Assembly: GCA_964580585.1 (NCBI GenBank)
Contig: CAZOKZ010000015.1
Span: 1 to 64,000, forward strand
From: CAZOKZ01 sp964580585
GTDB lineage: Bacteria; Sumerlaeota; Sumerlaeia; SLMS01; JAHLLQ01
DNA length: 64,000 nt
Direction of reading: 5' to 3'
Shown: positions 28,059 to 37,058 of the stretch, piece by piece
Layout: each line of letters starts with the position of its first letter
Numbering within the stretch: the first letter of the stretch is position 1
Position numbers and translations under genes: made by a program
The notes under the pieces: generated by a model
What the model was told of the DNA's origin: nothing
Seen by the model: the letters and a program-made list of their open reading frames with translations, nothing else
Databases searched by the model: none

Positions 28059-29021
28059 TCACTCAAACTGACTGCCCACGTCGATCAGTCCTCCATTGAC
28101 CGCCGACATGGCGTCCATTTCTTTTTTGCCCGCAAATTTCAGGCGCTTGAGCAACAACAATCCGCTGCCGGTTTTAACTACGATGCCGCGGCCTTTCAAA
28201 GTTTCGACCACCATGCCAACGGGAACGAGTTCGTCGTCCCATTTGACGGAAATCCAACTTGGATCGACGGCGTCGGCAGCGGTGATTTTAACTTCCTCGC
28301 CTTTGAGTTTCGTGTGCGCACCGGGCCAGATAACGAAACCCCGCACGGTAAAAATAATTTGCTCGGTGGTGCGCGTCCAGTCGATGGCGGCGTCTTCGCG
28401 CTTGATGAGAGGCGCGTAAGTTGCCGCATCGTGATCCTGGGGGTGCCCATGTGTGTGGCCGCATTCCTCCAGGTGGTCGAGCACGTCGATCATCAGTTCC
28501 GCGCCACTGAAACTCAGGATATCATGCAGGCTGCGCGCGTCGTCGTCTTCCAAAATATCCACATGGCGATGGGCGAGTATGTCGCCGCTATCGAGCCCTT
28601 CGTCGATCTGCATGATCGTCACGCCGGTTTCGGTTTCGCCGTTGGCAATCGCCCACTGAATCGGTGCCGCGCCGCGATATTTCGGCAACAGCGACGCATG
28701 CACGTTCATGAAGCCGTGTTTTGGAATCGTGAGCATGTCGCCGGGTAAAATCTGTCCGTACGCCACGACCACCGCCACGTCGGCATCAAGCGCCCGAAGC
28801 TGTTCGGTGAACTCGGGGTTTTTTTTGACGCGCGCGGGCTGATAAACCGGGATGTTGTGTTCAAGCGCCAGTTGCTTGACGGGCGTCGAGGTCAGCTTAC
28901 GTCCACGCCCGACCGGTTTATCGGGCTGGCTGACGACGGCGATGACGTCGTGGCGCGATTCGAGCAGTTTCTGCAACGTGGCGACGGCAAATTGCGGGGT
29001 TCCAAAAAAGACGACTTTCAT
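28059..29021 (-). CDS. fmt: methionyl-tRNA formyltransferase
   Basis: 320 aa, normal length. Fmt formylates Met-tRNAfMet using 10-formyl-tetrahydrofolate. Signature regions: VVFFGTPQFAVATLQKLL at the N-terminus, the catalytic Asn-His region MNVHASLLPKYRGAAPIQWA, IMQIDEGLDSGDIL with the catalytic Asp, and the C-terminal OB-fold domain (GRGIVVKTGSGLLLLKRL). The ATG at 29021 follows an AGGAG site. No def gene is adjacent. It lies downstream of the sugar ABC operon on the same strand with a hairpin in between, so it may be partly insulated from that operon. Confidence 0.96.
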   Translation of the reverse strand: MKVVFFGTPQFAVATLQKLLESRHDVIAVVSQPDKPVGRGRKLTSTPVKQLALEHNIPVYQPARVKKNPEFTEQLRALDADVAVVVAYGQILPGDMLTIPKHGFMNVHASLLPKYRGAAPIQWAIANGETETGVTIMQIDEGLDSGDILAHRHVDILEDDDARSLHDILSFSGAELMIDVLDHLEECGHTHGHPQDHDAATYAPLIKREDAAIDWTRTTEQIIFTVRGFVIWPGAHTKLKGEEVKITAADAVDPSWISVKWDDELVPVGMVVETLKGRGIVVKTGSGLLLLKRLKFAGKKEMDAMSAVNGGLIDVGSQFE

Positions 29022-29040
29022 GCGATCTCCTGAAATGACC

Positions 29041-29067
29041 CCGCCGCCCCTGAATCAAGGGCGGCGG
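29041..29067 (-). terminator. GC-rich hairpin between the ABC operon and fmt
   Basis: A perfect 9-bp GC stem (29041-29049 with 29059-29067) and a 9-nt loop, 52 bp after the last ABC gene and 20 bp before fmt. No T-run follows on the minus strand, so it may be a weak terminator or an RNA-stabilising hairpin. Confidence 0.45.
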
Positions 29068-29119
29068 AGCTTGCATTGTTCGTTTGTAGGGAGGCAGAGA
29101 GCGCCGGGGCGGGCAAGCG

Positions 29120-29953
29120 TTATCCCTTCACCGCGCCTGCTGTCATGCCTGCGATGATCTTGCGTTGGAAGATGAGCACCAGGATAATTAGCGGCAGAGT
29201 CACGACGACCGAAGCGGCCATGATTTCGCCCCAGGGCGTTTCGTGCAAACCTTCGCCTGCGTAGTTGCCAATCACGACGGGTACGGTGCGCGCCGAGTCG
29301 GTAATCGTGAAACTGAGCGCGAAGAGATATTCGTTCCAAGCCGCGATGAACGCCAGCAGACCCGTCGTGGCCAGACCGGGCAACGAGAGCGGTAACAAAA
29401 TGCGCCAGAATGTCTGGAACGGCGACGCACCATCGACGTAAGCGGATTCTTCCAGTTCGCGCGGGAGCGATTTGAAGAAGTTCGTCAGCACCCACACGGT
29501 GAACGGCAACGTGAAGAGCATGTAGCTGAGAATTAAGCCCGGCAGTTTGTTGTACAGCCCAAGTTGCGAAATGATTGTGTGCACGGCACCGAGAACGCTG
29601 ATTTGCGGGAACATCGTCATGCTGAGCACAATGCCCATGATCAGCCCGCGGCCACGCATGCGGTAACGTCCAAGCGCGCACGCGGCAAGCGACCCGACGA
29701 CAAGCGCCAGAAACGTGGTTCCACCCGCCACGATGGCCGAGTTTCGCAACGAAAGAACGAAGCTCTTGTTGTGGAAGACCTTGTTGTACGATTCGCCCGA
29801 TGGCGGCGCCGGCACGTAATGCGCCGGAGTGGCAAATAACATGTCGGATGGTTGAAGCGATCCGTTTACTGCCCAGTAAAACGGGAAGATGGTGTAAACC
29901 AATGTTATCACCAGGAAAAAGTAAAAGAGAACTTTGCGACCATAATTGTTCAT
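29120..29953 (-). CDS. carbohydrate ABC transporter permease (MalG type)
   Basis: 277 aa with six hydrophobic helices. The BPD_transp_1 EAA loop that docks the ATPase is clear: EESAYVDGASPFQTFWRILL, followed by PLSLPGLATTGLLAFIAAWN. The C-terminus FQRKIIAGMTAGAVKG is standard for MalG/UgpE-type permeases. Its start codon overlaps the stop of the MalF-type gene by one base (TGATG), so the two are coupled. With the binding protein at 30883 it forms a family 1-type sugar importer; no ATPase gene is present, so an unlinked MsmK/UgpC-like ATPase is probably shared. Substrate is unknown. Confidence 0.92.
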   Translation of the reverse strand: MNNYGRKVLFYFFLVITLVYTIFPFYWAVNGSLQPSDMLFATPAHYVPAPPSGESYNKVFHNKSFVLSLRNSAIVAGGTTFLALVVGSLAACALGRYRMRGRGLIMGIVLSMTMFPQISVLGAVHTIISQLGLYNKLPGLILSYMLFTLPFTVWVLTNFFKSLPRELEESAYVDGASPFQTFWRILLPLSLPGLATTGLLAFIAAWNEYLFALSFTITDSARTVPVVIGNYAGEGLHETPWGEIMAASVVVTLPLIILVLIFQRKIIAGMTAGAVKG

Positions 29954-30843
29954 CAGTGTTCCTCCGATCTGAGCGTCAGCACGTAGGTTACCACGAAAAT
30001 GGCGATCAGAATGAAGATCATCACACTGATGGAAGACCCGTACCCGAGTTTTCGAAAGTCAATCATGTGTCGGTAGTTATACGTAGCCATGGATTCGGTG
30101 GCCACTTCGCCGCGCGTCATTACCCAGATGGCGTCGAAAACGCGCAAGGCATCGAGCGTACGGAAAATCAGCGTCACTAATATTGCGGGCTTCAGAAGTG
30201 GAATTGTCAACGTCCAGAACTGCTGCCATTTGCTCGCGCCGTCCACATCGGCGGCTTCGTACACATCGCCGGGAATGAGTTGCAACCCGGCGAGCAACAA
30301 CAACGCCACAAACGGCGTTGTCTTCCACACGTCCACCGCCACGATGGACCAAAGCGCCAGATTGGGTTCGGCCATCCAGGCGATTTTATCGTCGAACAGA
30401 CCGAGTTTCACCACGAGCAAGTCGTTGATCACCCCGTAGGTATCGACAAACATGTAGTTCCACATGCGCGCGGACACCACCGTCGGCAACGCCCACGGAA
30501 TCAACATCGCCGTACGCACCATCCCGCGACCTTTGAAGTTCGAGTGCACGATCAAGGCGATGATCATGCCGAAGACGAATTCCAGGGATACGCTGCTGGC
30601 GGTGAAAACAACTGTGTGCCAGACCGATACCCAGAAATCTTTCTCACCGAGCAGTTTGGCGTAGTTCTTCAGGCCAACGAACTCGATTTCTTTCGTACTG
30701 CCCAACTTGGCGTCCGTGAAACTCATCACGAATGTTTGAATCAGGGGGTAAAATCCGATAACCAACAGGAGCAGGAGAGTTGGCGCGAGAAAAACCCACG
30801 CCATTTTCTCCTGTTTTCTTTGCAAACTCAATGATTTTGCCAT
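29953..30843 (-). CDS. carbohydrate ABC transporter permease (MalF type)
   Basis: 296 aa, six helices. Motifs: an N-terminal cytoplasmic stretch, GFYPLIQTFVMSF in the first helix, and the EAA loop YEAADVDGASKWQQFWTLT followed by IPLLKPAILVTLIFRTLDAL. This is the UgpA/ThuF layout, shorter than E. coli MalF because it lacks the large periplasmic loop. The ATG at 30843 has a GGAGGA site which overlaps a copy of the GGGACGGAG word (30857-30865). It lies 39 bp downstream of the binding-protein gene. Confidence 0.92.
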   Translation of the reverse strand: MAKSLSLQRKQEKMAWVFLAPTLLLLLVIGFYPLIQTFVMSFTDAKLGSTKEIEFVGLKNYAKLLGEKDFWVSVWHTVVFTASSVSLEFVFGMIIALIVHSNFKGRGMVRTAMLIPWALPTVVSARMWNYMFVDTYGVINDLLVVKLGLFDDKIAWMAEPNLALWSIVAVDVWKTTPFVALLLLAGLQLIPGDVYEAADVDGASKWQQFWTLTIPLLKPAILVTLIFRTLDALRVFDAIWVMTRGEVATESMATYNYRHMIDFRKLGYGSSISVMIFILIAIFVVTYVLTLRSEEH

Positions 30844-30882
30844 ACCAACTACTTTCCTCCGTCCCTTCTTGGAAACCGATTC

Positions 30883-32187
30883 TTAGTGGAGTAAGTCGTT
30901 GAGTTTTTCTTCGGTTTCGGCCAAAGCATCGGCGGCGGATTTCTGACCCGTCAGCGCTTTGTGAGCCGTTTGGAAGAAGATCGTCGAGACTTCGTTATAG
31001 TCTTCGCCGGTTACCGTCGAAGGACGCGGCGAGGCATTCAGGAAAACGTCTTTCATTGCGGGGAAGAAGGGAATTTCCTCGGCAATTTCAGCGTCGTCGT
31101 ACAACTCGACGCGCGTTGCCAGCAAACCGGCTTCGATCGCGCGGCGTTTTTGCGCCTCGCGCGAAGTAATCCATTTCACAAAAGCAGCCGCTTCATCCGG
31201 ATGTTCGGAATATTTCGAGATGCCCAGTTGCCAACCGCCCAAAGCCGCTGCGTTGCCTGCGCCGCCGCTTGGCAGCACGGTCACGTTGAATTTACCTTTG
31301 ATGGCCGAATCTTCTCCGTTACCCAGCGCATAGGCATACGGCCAATTACGCATGAAGAGCGCATTGCCAGTCTGAAACAATTGACGGGATTCTTCTTCGG
31401 CGTAGGAGGTAACTCCCGGAGGCGAAATCGTTCCCACCCATTTCGCTGCGCGATCGACCGCTGCGATGGCTTTCGGGTTGTTGATAGAAACCGTGCCATC
31501 GGGTTCAACGATGTAACCGCCACCATGCGACGCAATCCACTCGATACCGTCGCATGTCAGGCATTCAAATGCCTTGCCCTGCCAAACGTAACCCCAGAAA
31601 TCCGGGTTGCCCGCTTCGCGTTCACCTTCCTGGACCTTCTTGGCCATTTCTTCCAACTCGTCCCAGGTCTTGGGCGGGTTTTCATAGCCATATTTTTCCA
31701 GCAAGTCGGTGCGGTAGTATAGCAGACCGGCATCGCCAAACCACGGAATCGCCACCAGCCGTCCATCCACCGTATTATTTTTCACGATGGGTTGGAAGAA
31801 GCTGTCCAGCTCGCCTTCAAAGTACGGTTTGAGGTCAATCAGGTGGTCGGCCAGCAATCCCGGCCAAATGACGTCAACCTGGTAAATATCCACGTCGGGC
31901 GAATTGGCGCCCATGAATTGCAGGTATTGAGAAAGGCGCTCGGTGGCTTCGATCGGGCCAACGATGACTTCGACCTTCACACCTGTTTCTTCTTCGTATT
32001 CCTTGGCCATTTGCTTGTTCAGTTCAAGCGCTTTGCCAATAGGATCGATATTGAAATGTAAAACAACTTGTTCTTCCTGGGCGCCATCGGCGCTTGAGGA
32101 TGCGGATTTTTCTCCCCCGCCGCATCCGGCAATGGCGAACGCAATGCCACATGCACCCAGCATGGAAATCATTCGGCTGAATCTCAT
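30883..32187 (-). CDS. extracellular sugar-binding lipoprotein of ABC importer
   Basis: 434 aa. A lipoprotein signal ends in AIAGC (lipobox), followed by a Gly/Ser-rich linker. The body is a family 1 solute-binding protein: EYEEETGVKVEVIVGP, YQVDVIWPGLLADHLIDL, IPWFGDAGLLYYRTDLLEKY, WDELEEMAKKVQEGER and LGGWQLGISKYS. Such proteins bind oligosaccharides such as trehalose or maltose; the ligand is not deducible. The ATG at 32187 has a GGAGG site, and the in-frame extension to 32250 is rejected because it would hide the lipobox. First gene of the importer operon. Confidence 0.92.
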   Translation of the reverse strand: MRFSRMISMLGACGIAFAIAGCGGGEKSASSSADGAQEEQVVLHFNIDPIGKALELNKQMAKEYEEETGVKVEVIVGPIEATERLSQYLQFMGANSPDVDIYQVDVIWPGLLADHLIDLKPYFEGELDSFFQPIVKNNTVDGRLVAIPWFGDAGLLYYRTDLLEKYGYENPPKTWDELEEMAKKVQEGEREAGNPDFWGYVWQGKAFECLTCDGIEWIASHGGGYIVEPDGTVSINNPKAIAAVDRAAKWVGTISPPGVTSYAEEESRQLFQTGNALFMRNWPYAYALGNGEDSAIKGKFNVTVLPSGGAGNAAALGGWQLGISKYSEHPDEAAAFVKWITSREAQKRRAIEAGLLATRVELYDDAEIAEEIPFFPAMKDVFLNASPRPSTVTGEDYNEVSTIFFQTAHKALTGQKSAADALAETEEKLNDLLH

Positions 32188-32239
32188 CGAAAACCCTCCG
32201 GCTTTATTGATTTTGCTCGACTTGTTTGCTGTTAAGAAT

Positions 32240-32261
32240 GCATGAGCCAAGTCATGCTTGG
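32240..32261. promoter_or_regulatory. possible operator: overlapping palindromes upstream of sugar importer
   Basis: GCATGA and TCATGC arms (32240-32245, 32252-32257) and CCAAG and CTTGG arms (32247-32251, 32257-32261) overlap 53-74 bp before the binding-protein start. They could bind a sugar-responsive regulator. No regulator gene is adjacent, so this is tentative. Confidence 0.25.
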
Positions 32262-32368
32262 GTCAGACGTCAAGGTGATTGTCCCCCTTGTTTAGAGCGG
32301 CAGGCTGCCTAAAAGGGTGGTTTGAGGACCTCTTACGCAATAGTGAAATCAGAATACCGAAATTCGCA

Positions 32369-32716
32369 TTACCCGGGAGGCCATTTCATGGATCGTCCAC
32401 CCAATAGATGCAGGTGAATGTGGTAGACTTCCTGCCCACCCGCCTCTCGGCAGTTCCAAACCAACCGGTACCCCTTCTCGGCCAGACCTTCCTTGCGGGC
32501 AATTTCCGTCGCTACCCAGGTCAGGTGCCCGATCAGCAGTTTATCCTCGTCGTTGACATCGTCGATGGTCTCGATGGGTTTGCGTGGAATCACCAGCACA
32601 TGGGTAGGCGCCTGGGGATTGATATCTCGGATAGCGATGCAAAAATCGTCTTCCCACACACGAGGAGCGGGAATTTCTCCCTCCAAAATGCGCCCAAAGA
32701 TGGTCTTTTCAGCCAT
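32369..32716 (-). CDS. HIT family protein (HINT/PKCI-like)
   Basis: 115 aa. The histidine triad HIHLHLLGGR lies near the C-terminus, with IFGRILEGEIPAPRVWED at the N-terminus and HVLVIPRKPIETIDD in the middle. These are the hallmarks of bacterial HINT purine nucleoside phosphoramidases (HinT). The ATG at 32716 follows GGAGGT. The protein is cytosolic with no signal. It is divergent from the HEAT-like protein gene and convergent with nothing; the sugar importer lies downstream on the same strand with its own leader. Confidence 0.93.
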   Translation of the reverse strand: MAEKTIFGRILEGEIPAPRVWEDDFCIAIRDINPQAPTHVLVIPRKPIETIDDVNDEDKLLIGHLTWVATEIARKEGLAEKGYRLVWNCREAGGQEVYHIHLHLLGGRSMKWPPG

Positions 32717-32963
32717 CGGATGACCTCCATTCTGAGTTGTCGTGTACGCCCGCAGGTTATGCTCGAATCGTGTCTCGCGCGCAAGGCGGAATCATTTTAT
32801 GTGGATTCATTTTGCCCCTGCCATCGATTGTGCAACAATTGAGCACTTTGGAATTGCGGGTAGCGGTCCAACCAGCGAGACAGTACAGTGTTTGAGAGGG
32901 TGTAAACAATCGATCTCGCATGATCGGTCGATCAGCAATCAATTCGCGGAAAGAGCGGAATTC

Positions 32964-35645
32964 ATGGAGCCCCATCAGTCCACTTTGGAACGAGCGCTGC
33001 GTAGCGAGGATGTGCGAAGCGCATTGGCGGCGGCTCATCGATGGGCCAAAGCCTCGAAGGACCCCGCCAAAGAGACAGCTATCGAGATTGCGAAGACCGT
33101 GGGAACCGTTTACCGCGATCTGGTCACCGAATCCGTTCATCAATTCGTCGAGTCCGTCGAAACCGCTCTCCCCCCCGAGATGGCCTCAATCGTCTCGAAA
33201 GCAGTCGGCCGTCTAATCAACATGACCAACGAGTGGGAGGACAGGCTGCGCGCCTGTTACGAAGAACGTCTGGCGCGCGAGTTGCGCGATTTCGTCCGTG
33301 AAAAGGAATGGCAGTCCGCGCTGGCGAACATCCGCCAATTGTGCGTAGTCTCGGAACACGAAGCCAAATCCGATGCAAAAGCGGCCGTTCGGCGGCGGGC
33401 TCTCTATGTCGGCAATGTGCTGGGAACATGTCTGAACCACCCGAAGGAAGCCGATCATGTCATCGGGATGCTCTCCAAAGAGGCCGAACTTTACGGCCTT
33501 GAACCGTCCATGATTCCGGAAATGCTGGAGGCGCGTAAAAATCGTCACGCCCAGATGATGAGCGGCAGCCTGGATAACCTGGAAAATCAATGGAGCAGTA
33601 TCCTGAACGGCACGCATGTGGAAATGATCAACCGCATGCCGGGCAAAAACAAAATGAACGATCCGGAGGAGAGCGACCTTCGCGACGTAGGCGATCTCTT
33701 TCGCACGATTTTGCGCATTCCGCTTTGGCGTAAGCGCCCGGAAATGCTGACGGATGCGACGTTGCTCCTGGTGGATTTTGTGCCGAAGGAATTGGGAATT
33801 GCGGCGAAGTCCTCCGGCATCGAAGGACGCAGTTATGCGCAAATCGGTTTCTGTGCAAAAAAAACCGTGGCATTGGTTTTCATGGAAATCGGCAACAATT
33901 CGGTCTTTGCCAAACAATACCTGAAATGGGCAAACGACCGGTTAGAAGCGCCGGAATTTTCGGCGATTGTGGATTTGATGGGCGCGATGCGAAGCGACAA
34001 GTTCGCGCCGTTTTTCATGCACCTGTGGAATTCCAAGAACCACAAGCACCTGCGCCCGGAATTACTGATCGCGTTGTCGAATTTGGCTTCGCCCGAATCG
34101 GCGCATGTGTTGCTCGAAGAACTCAGCGCCAAGCTTTCCACAAACATGTTCACCAAACGCACGGTGGACGCCAAGGGAGTTCGCGAAGCCCAGCGCGTCC
34201 TGAATGCCATCGGACGCGTGGTGCGCTCGCCACGCACACCGGATGTCCTGCGGGACCAGATTATCCTGCGCGTGCACGAAATGGTGCCACGCGATCATCT
34301 GAAAATCGCCCAATCGGCGGTCATGGATGTATTTGCCGCGCGCCCGCAGGCGCTAAGCAAGGAAACACGCCAATGGGCAATCAGCATCCTGATCGATGCG
34401 TTGTGGGTGCAGGATCAATCCACGATGATGCACAAAGGCGGTGAACGGCAGTCGAATATCCTGGGTGATCGCCATGCGCTAGCCGTTGCACTCAAATCGC
34501 TTGGCAAGGCGGATTTCGACCACTTGCGCGCGGACCTGGAAATTCAGGCATCGCGTTATAGCGGAGCGTTCATGGCCGTGGCGGACATTTTACAGGAGAT
34601 CGGCGACCCGCGTTGCCTGCCGGTGCTCGATCGCATGGCAATGACAACGTTGATGTTCGATGTGGGCAGCCAAAGTTCCTATCAGAAGGAAACGTATTGG
34701 GATTCGACGACGCAAGAACGTAAACCGCTCAATCGCGACCAAATTCTCGCGCCGATTATTTTCGCCATTGGCACAATCGGAGGCGAAGCCGGTTATCGCT
34801 CCTTGAAGAAGATTCACACTACCATGCAAGACCGCGCGATTCAATTGCCGGGCAACGAATCGCTGACGTTTCTGGCGCGATTTCTAAAGGAACTCGATGC
34901 CTTCAAGCCCATCGAGCGCGCAGACGGACCGACGCCCCTGGCAGAACCGCCAGCGCCCGGCCAATCCCGCGCACAACAACAAATGGCCGCCGCGCTGCCA
35001 AAAGCCGACCCCGCCGAGGTCAAGTCCTTGATCAAAGCGATCACGGGATCATATTTTCTACGAGCGGCTTCGACTCGCGCCCAGGCAATCATCAAGGCAC
35101 AAATCCGGCTGGCTCAAATTACACCTCCCGAAGCGCTCCCGGCCATTTTCAAGAACTTGAACGATAAAGATCCAATGGTTTCGTCGGCAGCGACGACGAC
35201 ACTGATTGAGTATGGTTCACCGGGCAAACCGGCTCCGTTGGTTCAGCAAGTACTCGCCAACATCAAACGCGGATTGGAAAGCCGCGACATCAGCGAACGC
35301 CGCCGATGCTTGAAAGTGCTTCAGGAAATGGGTCCCAACCGCCCCGACATTCGCCCTCAAGTGGTGGAAATGAGCAAAACGGTCAGTGTCAGCGAGATGC
35401 AGGTCGAGTTGAAACGTCTGCTGGGGCACTCGGTGTACGACGGTGCAGGCGCACCCATGCCTGCGGTGGATTCGCCCTCCCCCGGTTCGGGCGTCAATGC
35501 GACGCCGAATTCCGGAGAAGCGCCCAAACCAGCAATGGTGTATAAAACCGAATTGGATTTGAAACGCGAATATATGCAGGCACGCAAAGAATGGATTGCA
35601 AATGGCAAGAAGGGCAACCCGCCTGCTCCCCCGCCGGGGATGTGA
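32964..35645 (+). CDS. large alpha-helical HEAT-repeat-like protein of unknown function
   Basis: About 893 aa from the ATG at 32964 (MEPHQSTLERALRSED); the frame is open to 32742, but that leader looks non-coding. The protein is helix-rich. Several stretches look like HEAT or armadillo repeats: HLRPELLIALSNLASPESAHVL, FMAVADILQEIGDPRCLPVL, PIIFAIGTIGGEAGYRSLKK, PALPAIFKNLNDKDPMVSS-like and GLESRDISERRRCLKVLQEM. A Pro/Ala-rich linker precedes the last repeat block, and the tail is Pro-rich (KGNPPAPPPGM). No signal peptide or catalytic motif is seen. Likely a cytosolic scaffold; function unknown. Confidence 0.7.
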   Translation: MEPHQSTLERALRSEDVRSALAAAHRWAKASKDPAKETAIEIAKTVGTVYRDLVTESVHQFVESVETALPPEMASIVSKAVGRLINMTNEWEDRLRACYEERLARELRDFVREKEWQSALANIRQLCVVSEHEAKSDAKAAVRRRALYVGNVLGTCLNHPKEADHVIGMLSKEAELYGLEPSMIPEMLEARKNRHAQMMSGSLDNLENQWSSILNGTHVEMINRMPGKNKMNDPEESDLRDVGDLFRTILRIPLWRKRPEMLTDATLLLVDFVPKELGIAAKSSGIEGRSYAQIGFCAKKTVALVFMEIGNNSVFAKQYLKWANDRLEAPEFSAIVDLMGAMRSDKFAPFFMHLWNSKNHKHLRPELLIALSNLASPESAHVLLEELSAKLSTNMFTKRTVDAKGVREAQRVLNAIGRVVRSPRTPDVLRDQIILRVHEMVPRDHLKIAQSAVMDVFAARPQALSKETRQWAISILIDALWVQDQSTMMHKGGERQSNILGDRHALAVALKSLGKADFDHLRADLEIQASRYSGAFMAVADILQEIGDPRCLPVLDRMAMTTLMFDVGSQSSYQKETYWDSTTQERKPLNRDQILAPIIFAIGTIGGEAGYRSLKKIHTTMQDRAIQLPGNESLTFLARFLKELDAFKPIERADGPTPLAEPPAPGQSRAQQQMAAALPKADPAEVKSLIKAITGSYFLRAASTRAQAIIKAQIRLAQITPPEALPAIFKNLNDKDPMVSSAATTTLIEYGSPGKPAPLVQQVLANIKRGLESRDISERRRCLKVLQEMGPNRPDIRPQVVEMSKTVSVSEMQVELKRLLGHSVYDGAGAPMPAVDSPSPGSGVNATPNSGEAPKPAMVYKTELDLKREYMQARKEWIANGKKGNPPAPPPGM

Positions 35646-35747
35646 GTGCAAACCATGAGCGTTTTTTGCGCCTCGAATGAATCGTTGCAACACGATGTTC
35701 TAAAGACTTACACTCTATCGCATGAAAATCGATAAGGGGACTACAAT

Positions 35748-37010
35748 ATGCATCGCACATTAACCGTGATTCTCGGAGGCGGAGCGGGATCGCGTCTGTA
35801 TCCGTTGACCAAATACCGCGCGAAACCCGCCGTGCCGCTTGCAGGTAAGTATCGTTTAATCGACATCGCCATCTCAAATTGCATTAACAGCAATTTGCGC
35901 CACATCTTTGTGCTGACACAGTATCTTTCCGCATCGCTGAACCGACACGTTGCGCAGACGTACACGTTCGATATGTTCACAAACGGTTTCGTGGAAGTGC
36001 TCGCCGCCGAACAACGCGCCGAAGGCGGCATGTGGTATCAGGGCACGGCGGATGCCTTGCGCCAGCAGAAAATGTCTTTCGACATGCCGGAATTCGACCA
36101 GGTTCTGGTGCTGCCCGGCGACGCGCTCTATCACATGGATTATTCGCCGATGATTCGCCAGCACCGCGAATCCGGCGCCGACATTACGGTGGCAGTGAAC
36201 ACAATCCACCGCTCGCGCGCGCATCATTTCGGACTGCTTGCACTCGACAAAGACAAACAAATTGTCGAATTCCGCGAAAAACCCAAAGGCGAAGCGCAAA
36301 ACGGCATCGAAGCTCCCTCGGAGGTGCTCGAACAATTCGGGGGCAAGTTCCCCCCGGGCGACACGTTCCTGGCTTCGATGGGCATTTATCTGCTTAATCG
36401 CGATGTGATCGAGCGCTATATCTACGAAACGGAAATGAATGACTTTGGCAAGCAGATCATCCCCGAAGCGATCAAACACGAACAGTGCATGGGGTTCATT
36501 TTCCCTGGTTACTGGGAAGACATCGGAACCATCGAGGCGTTCTTCGATGCGCATATGGGTTTATTGAGCGAACCACCGACGTTTTCGTTCAACATTCCCG
36601 ACCAGCCAATTTTCACGCACGCACGGTTTTTGCCAAATACACACATTGTGCATTCGAATCTGGAAAGCTGTCGCATCGCCGAAGGGTCGGTGCTCAAAGG
36701 CGCCACGGTACGCAACTCGATCATTGGCCTGCGTTCGATCATCAAGGACGGCGCGGTGCTCGAAGACGTAATTACCATGGGGAACGATTTGTATGATCAG
36801 CCCGATGCGAACGGCGATATCCCAATTGGCATTGGCGAACGATCCGTTATCAAGCGAGCGATCATCGACAAAAATGCTCGCATTGGACGCGGTGTCAAGA
36901 TCCTGAACACGGACCATATTCGAGAAATCGATGCAGATAATTATAATATCCGCGACGGAATCGTGATCGTACCGAAAAACGCGGTCATTCCCGACGGTAC
37001 CGTAATCTGA
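35748..37010 (+). CDS. glgC: glucose-1-phosphate adenylyltransferase
   Basis: 420 aa, typical length. GlgC makes ADP-glucose from glucose-1-phosphate and ATP, the committed step of bacterial glycogen synthesis. Features: the nucleotide-binding start LGGGAGSRLYPLTKYRAKP, the YRLIDIAISNCINSNLRHI block, GGMWYQGTADALRQ, PGDALYHMDY with the metal-binding Asp, the EFREKPKG sugar-binding region, and a C-terminal left-handed beta-helix (SVLKGATVRNSIIGLRSIIK). AAGGGGA precedes the ATG. Other glycogen genes are not adjacent, although a secreted CBM48-like protein lies at 5.3 kb. A head-to-head GGGGACGGAG hairpin follows at 37024-37054. Confidence 0.96.
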   Translation: MHRTLTVILGGGAGSRLYPLTKYRAKPAVPLAGKYRLIDIAISNCINSNLRHIFVLTQYLSASLNRHVAQTYTFDMFTNGFVEVLAAEQRAEGGMWYQGTADALRQQKMSFDMPEFDQVLVLPGDALYHMDYSPMIRQHRESGADITVAVNTIHRSRAHHFGLLALDKDKQIVEFREKPKGEAQNGIEAPSEVLEQFGGKFPPGDTFLASMGIYLLNRDVIERYIYETEMNDFGKQIIPEAIKHEQCMGFIFPGYWEDIGTIEAFFDAHMGLLSEPPTFSFNIPDQPIFTHARFLPNTHIVHSNLESCRIAEGSVLKGATVRNSIIGLRSIIKDGAVLEDVITMGNDLYDQPDANGDIPIGIGERSVIKRAIIDKNARIGRGVKILNTDHIREIDADNYNIRDGIVIVPKNAVIPDGTVI

Positions 37011-37023
37011 CAGGAGCCCGATT

Positions 37024-37054
37024 TCTCCGTCCCCAATACCTTCGGGGACGGAGA
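37024..37054. terminator. hairpin formed by an inverted pair of the GGGGACGGAG word
   Basis: 11-bp arms (37024-37034 and 37044-37054) around a 9-nt loop, starting 14 bp after the glgC stop. There is no T-run. The right arm contains the GGAG that would serve the sulfotransferase start, so the hairpin could also mask that ribosome site. Confidence 0.55.
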
Positions 37055-37058
37055 CTCA

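Noticed and set aside
32280..32330. Possible riboswitch or leader structure before the sugar importer
   Set aside because: Only a short GGCAGGCTGCC palindrome is seen; no known aptamer core was recognised.
32742..32963. N-terminal extension of the HEAT-like protein
   Set aside because: The extension is Cys/Ser/Arg-mixed and unlike the helical body; the ATG at 32964 begins the helical repeats.
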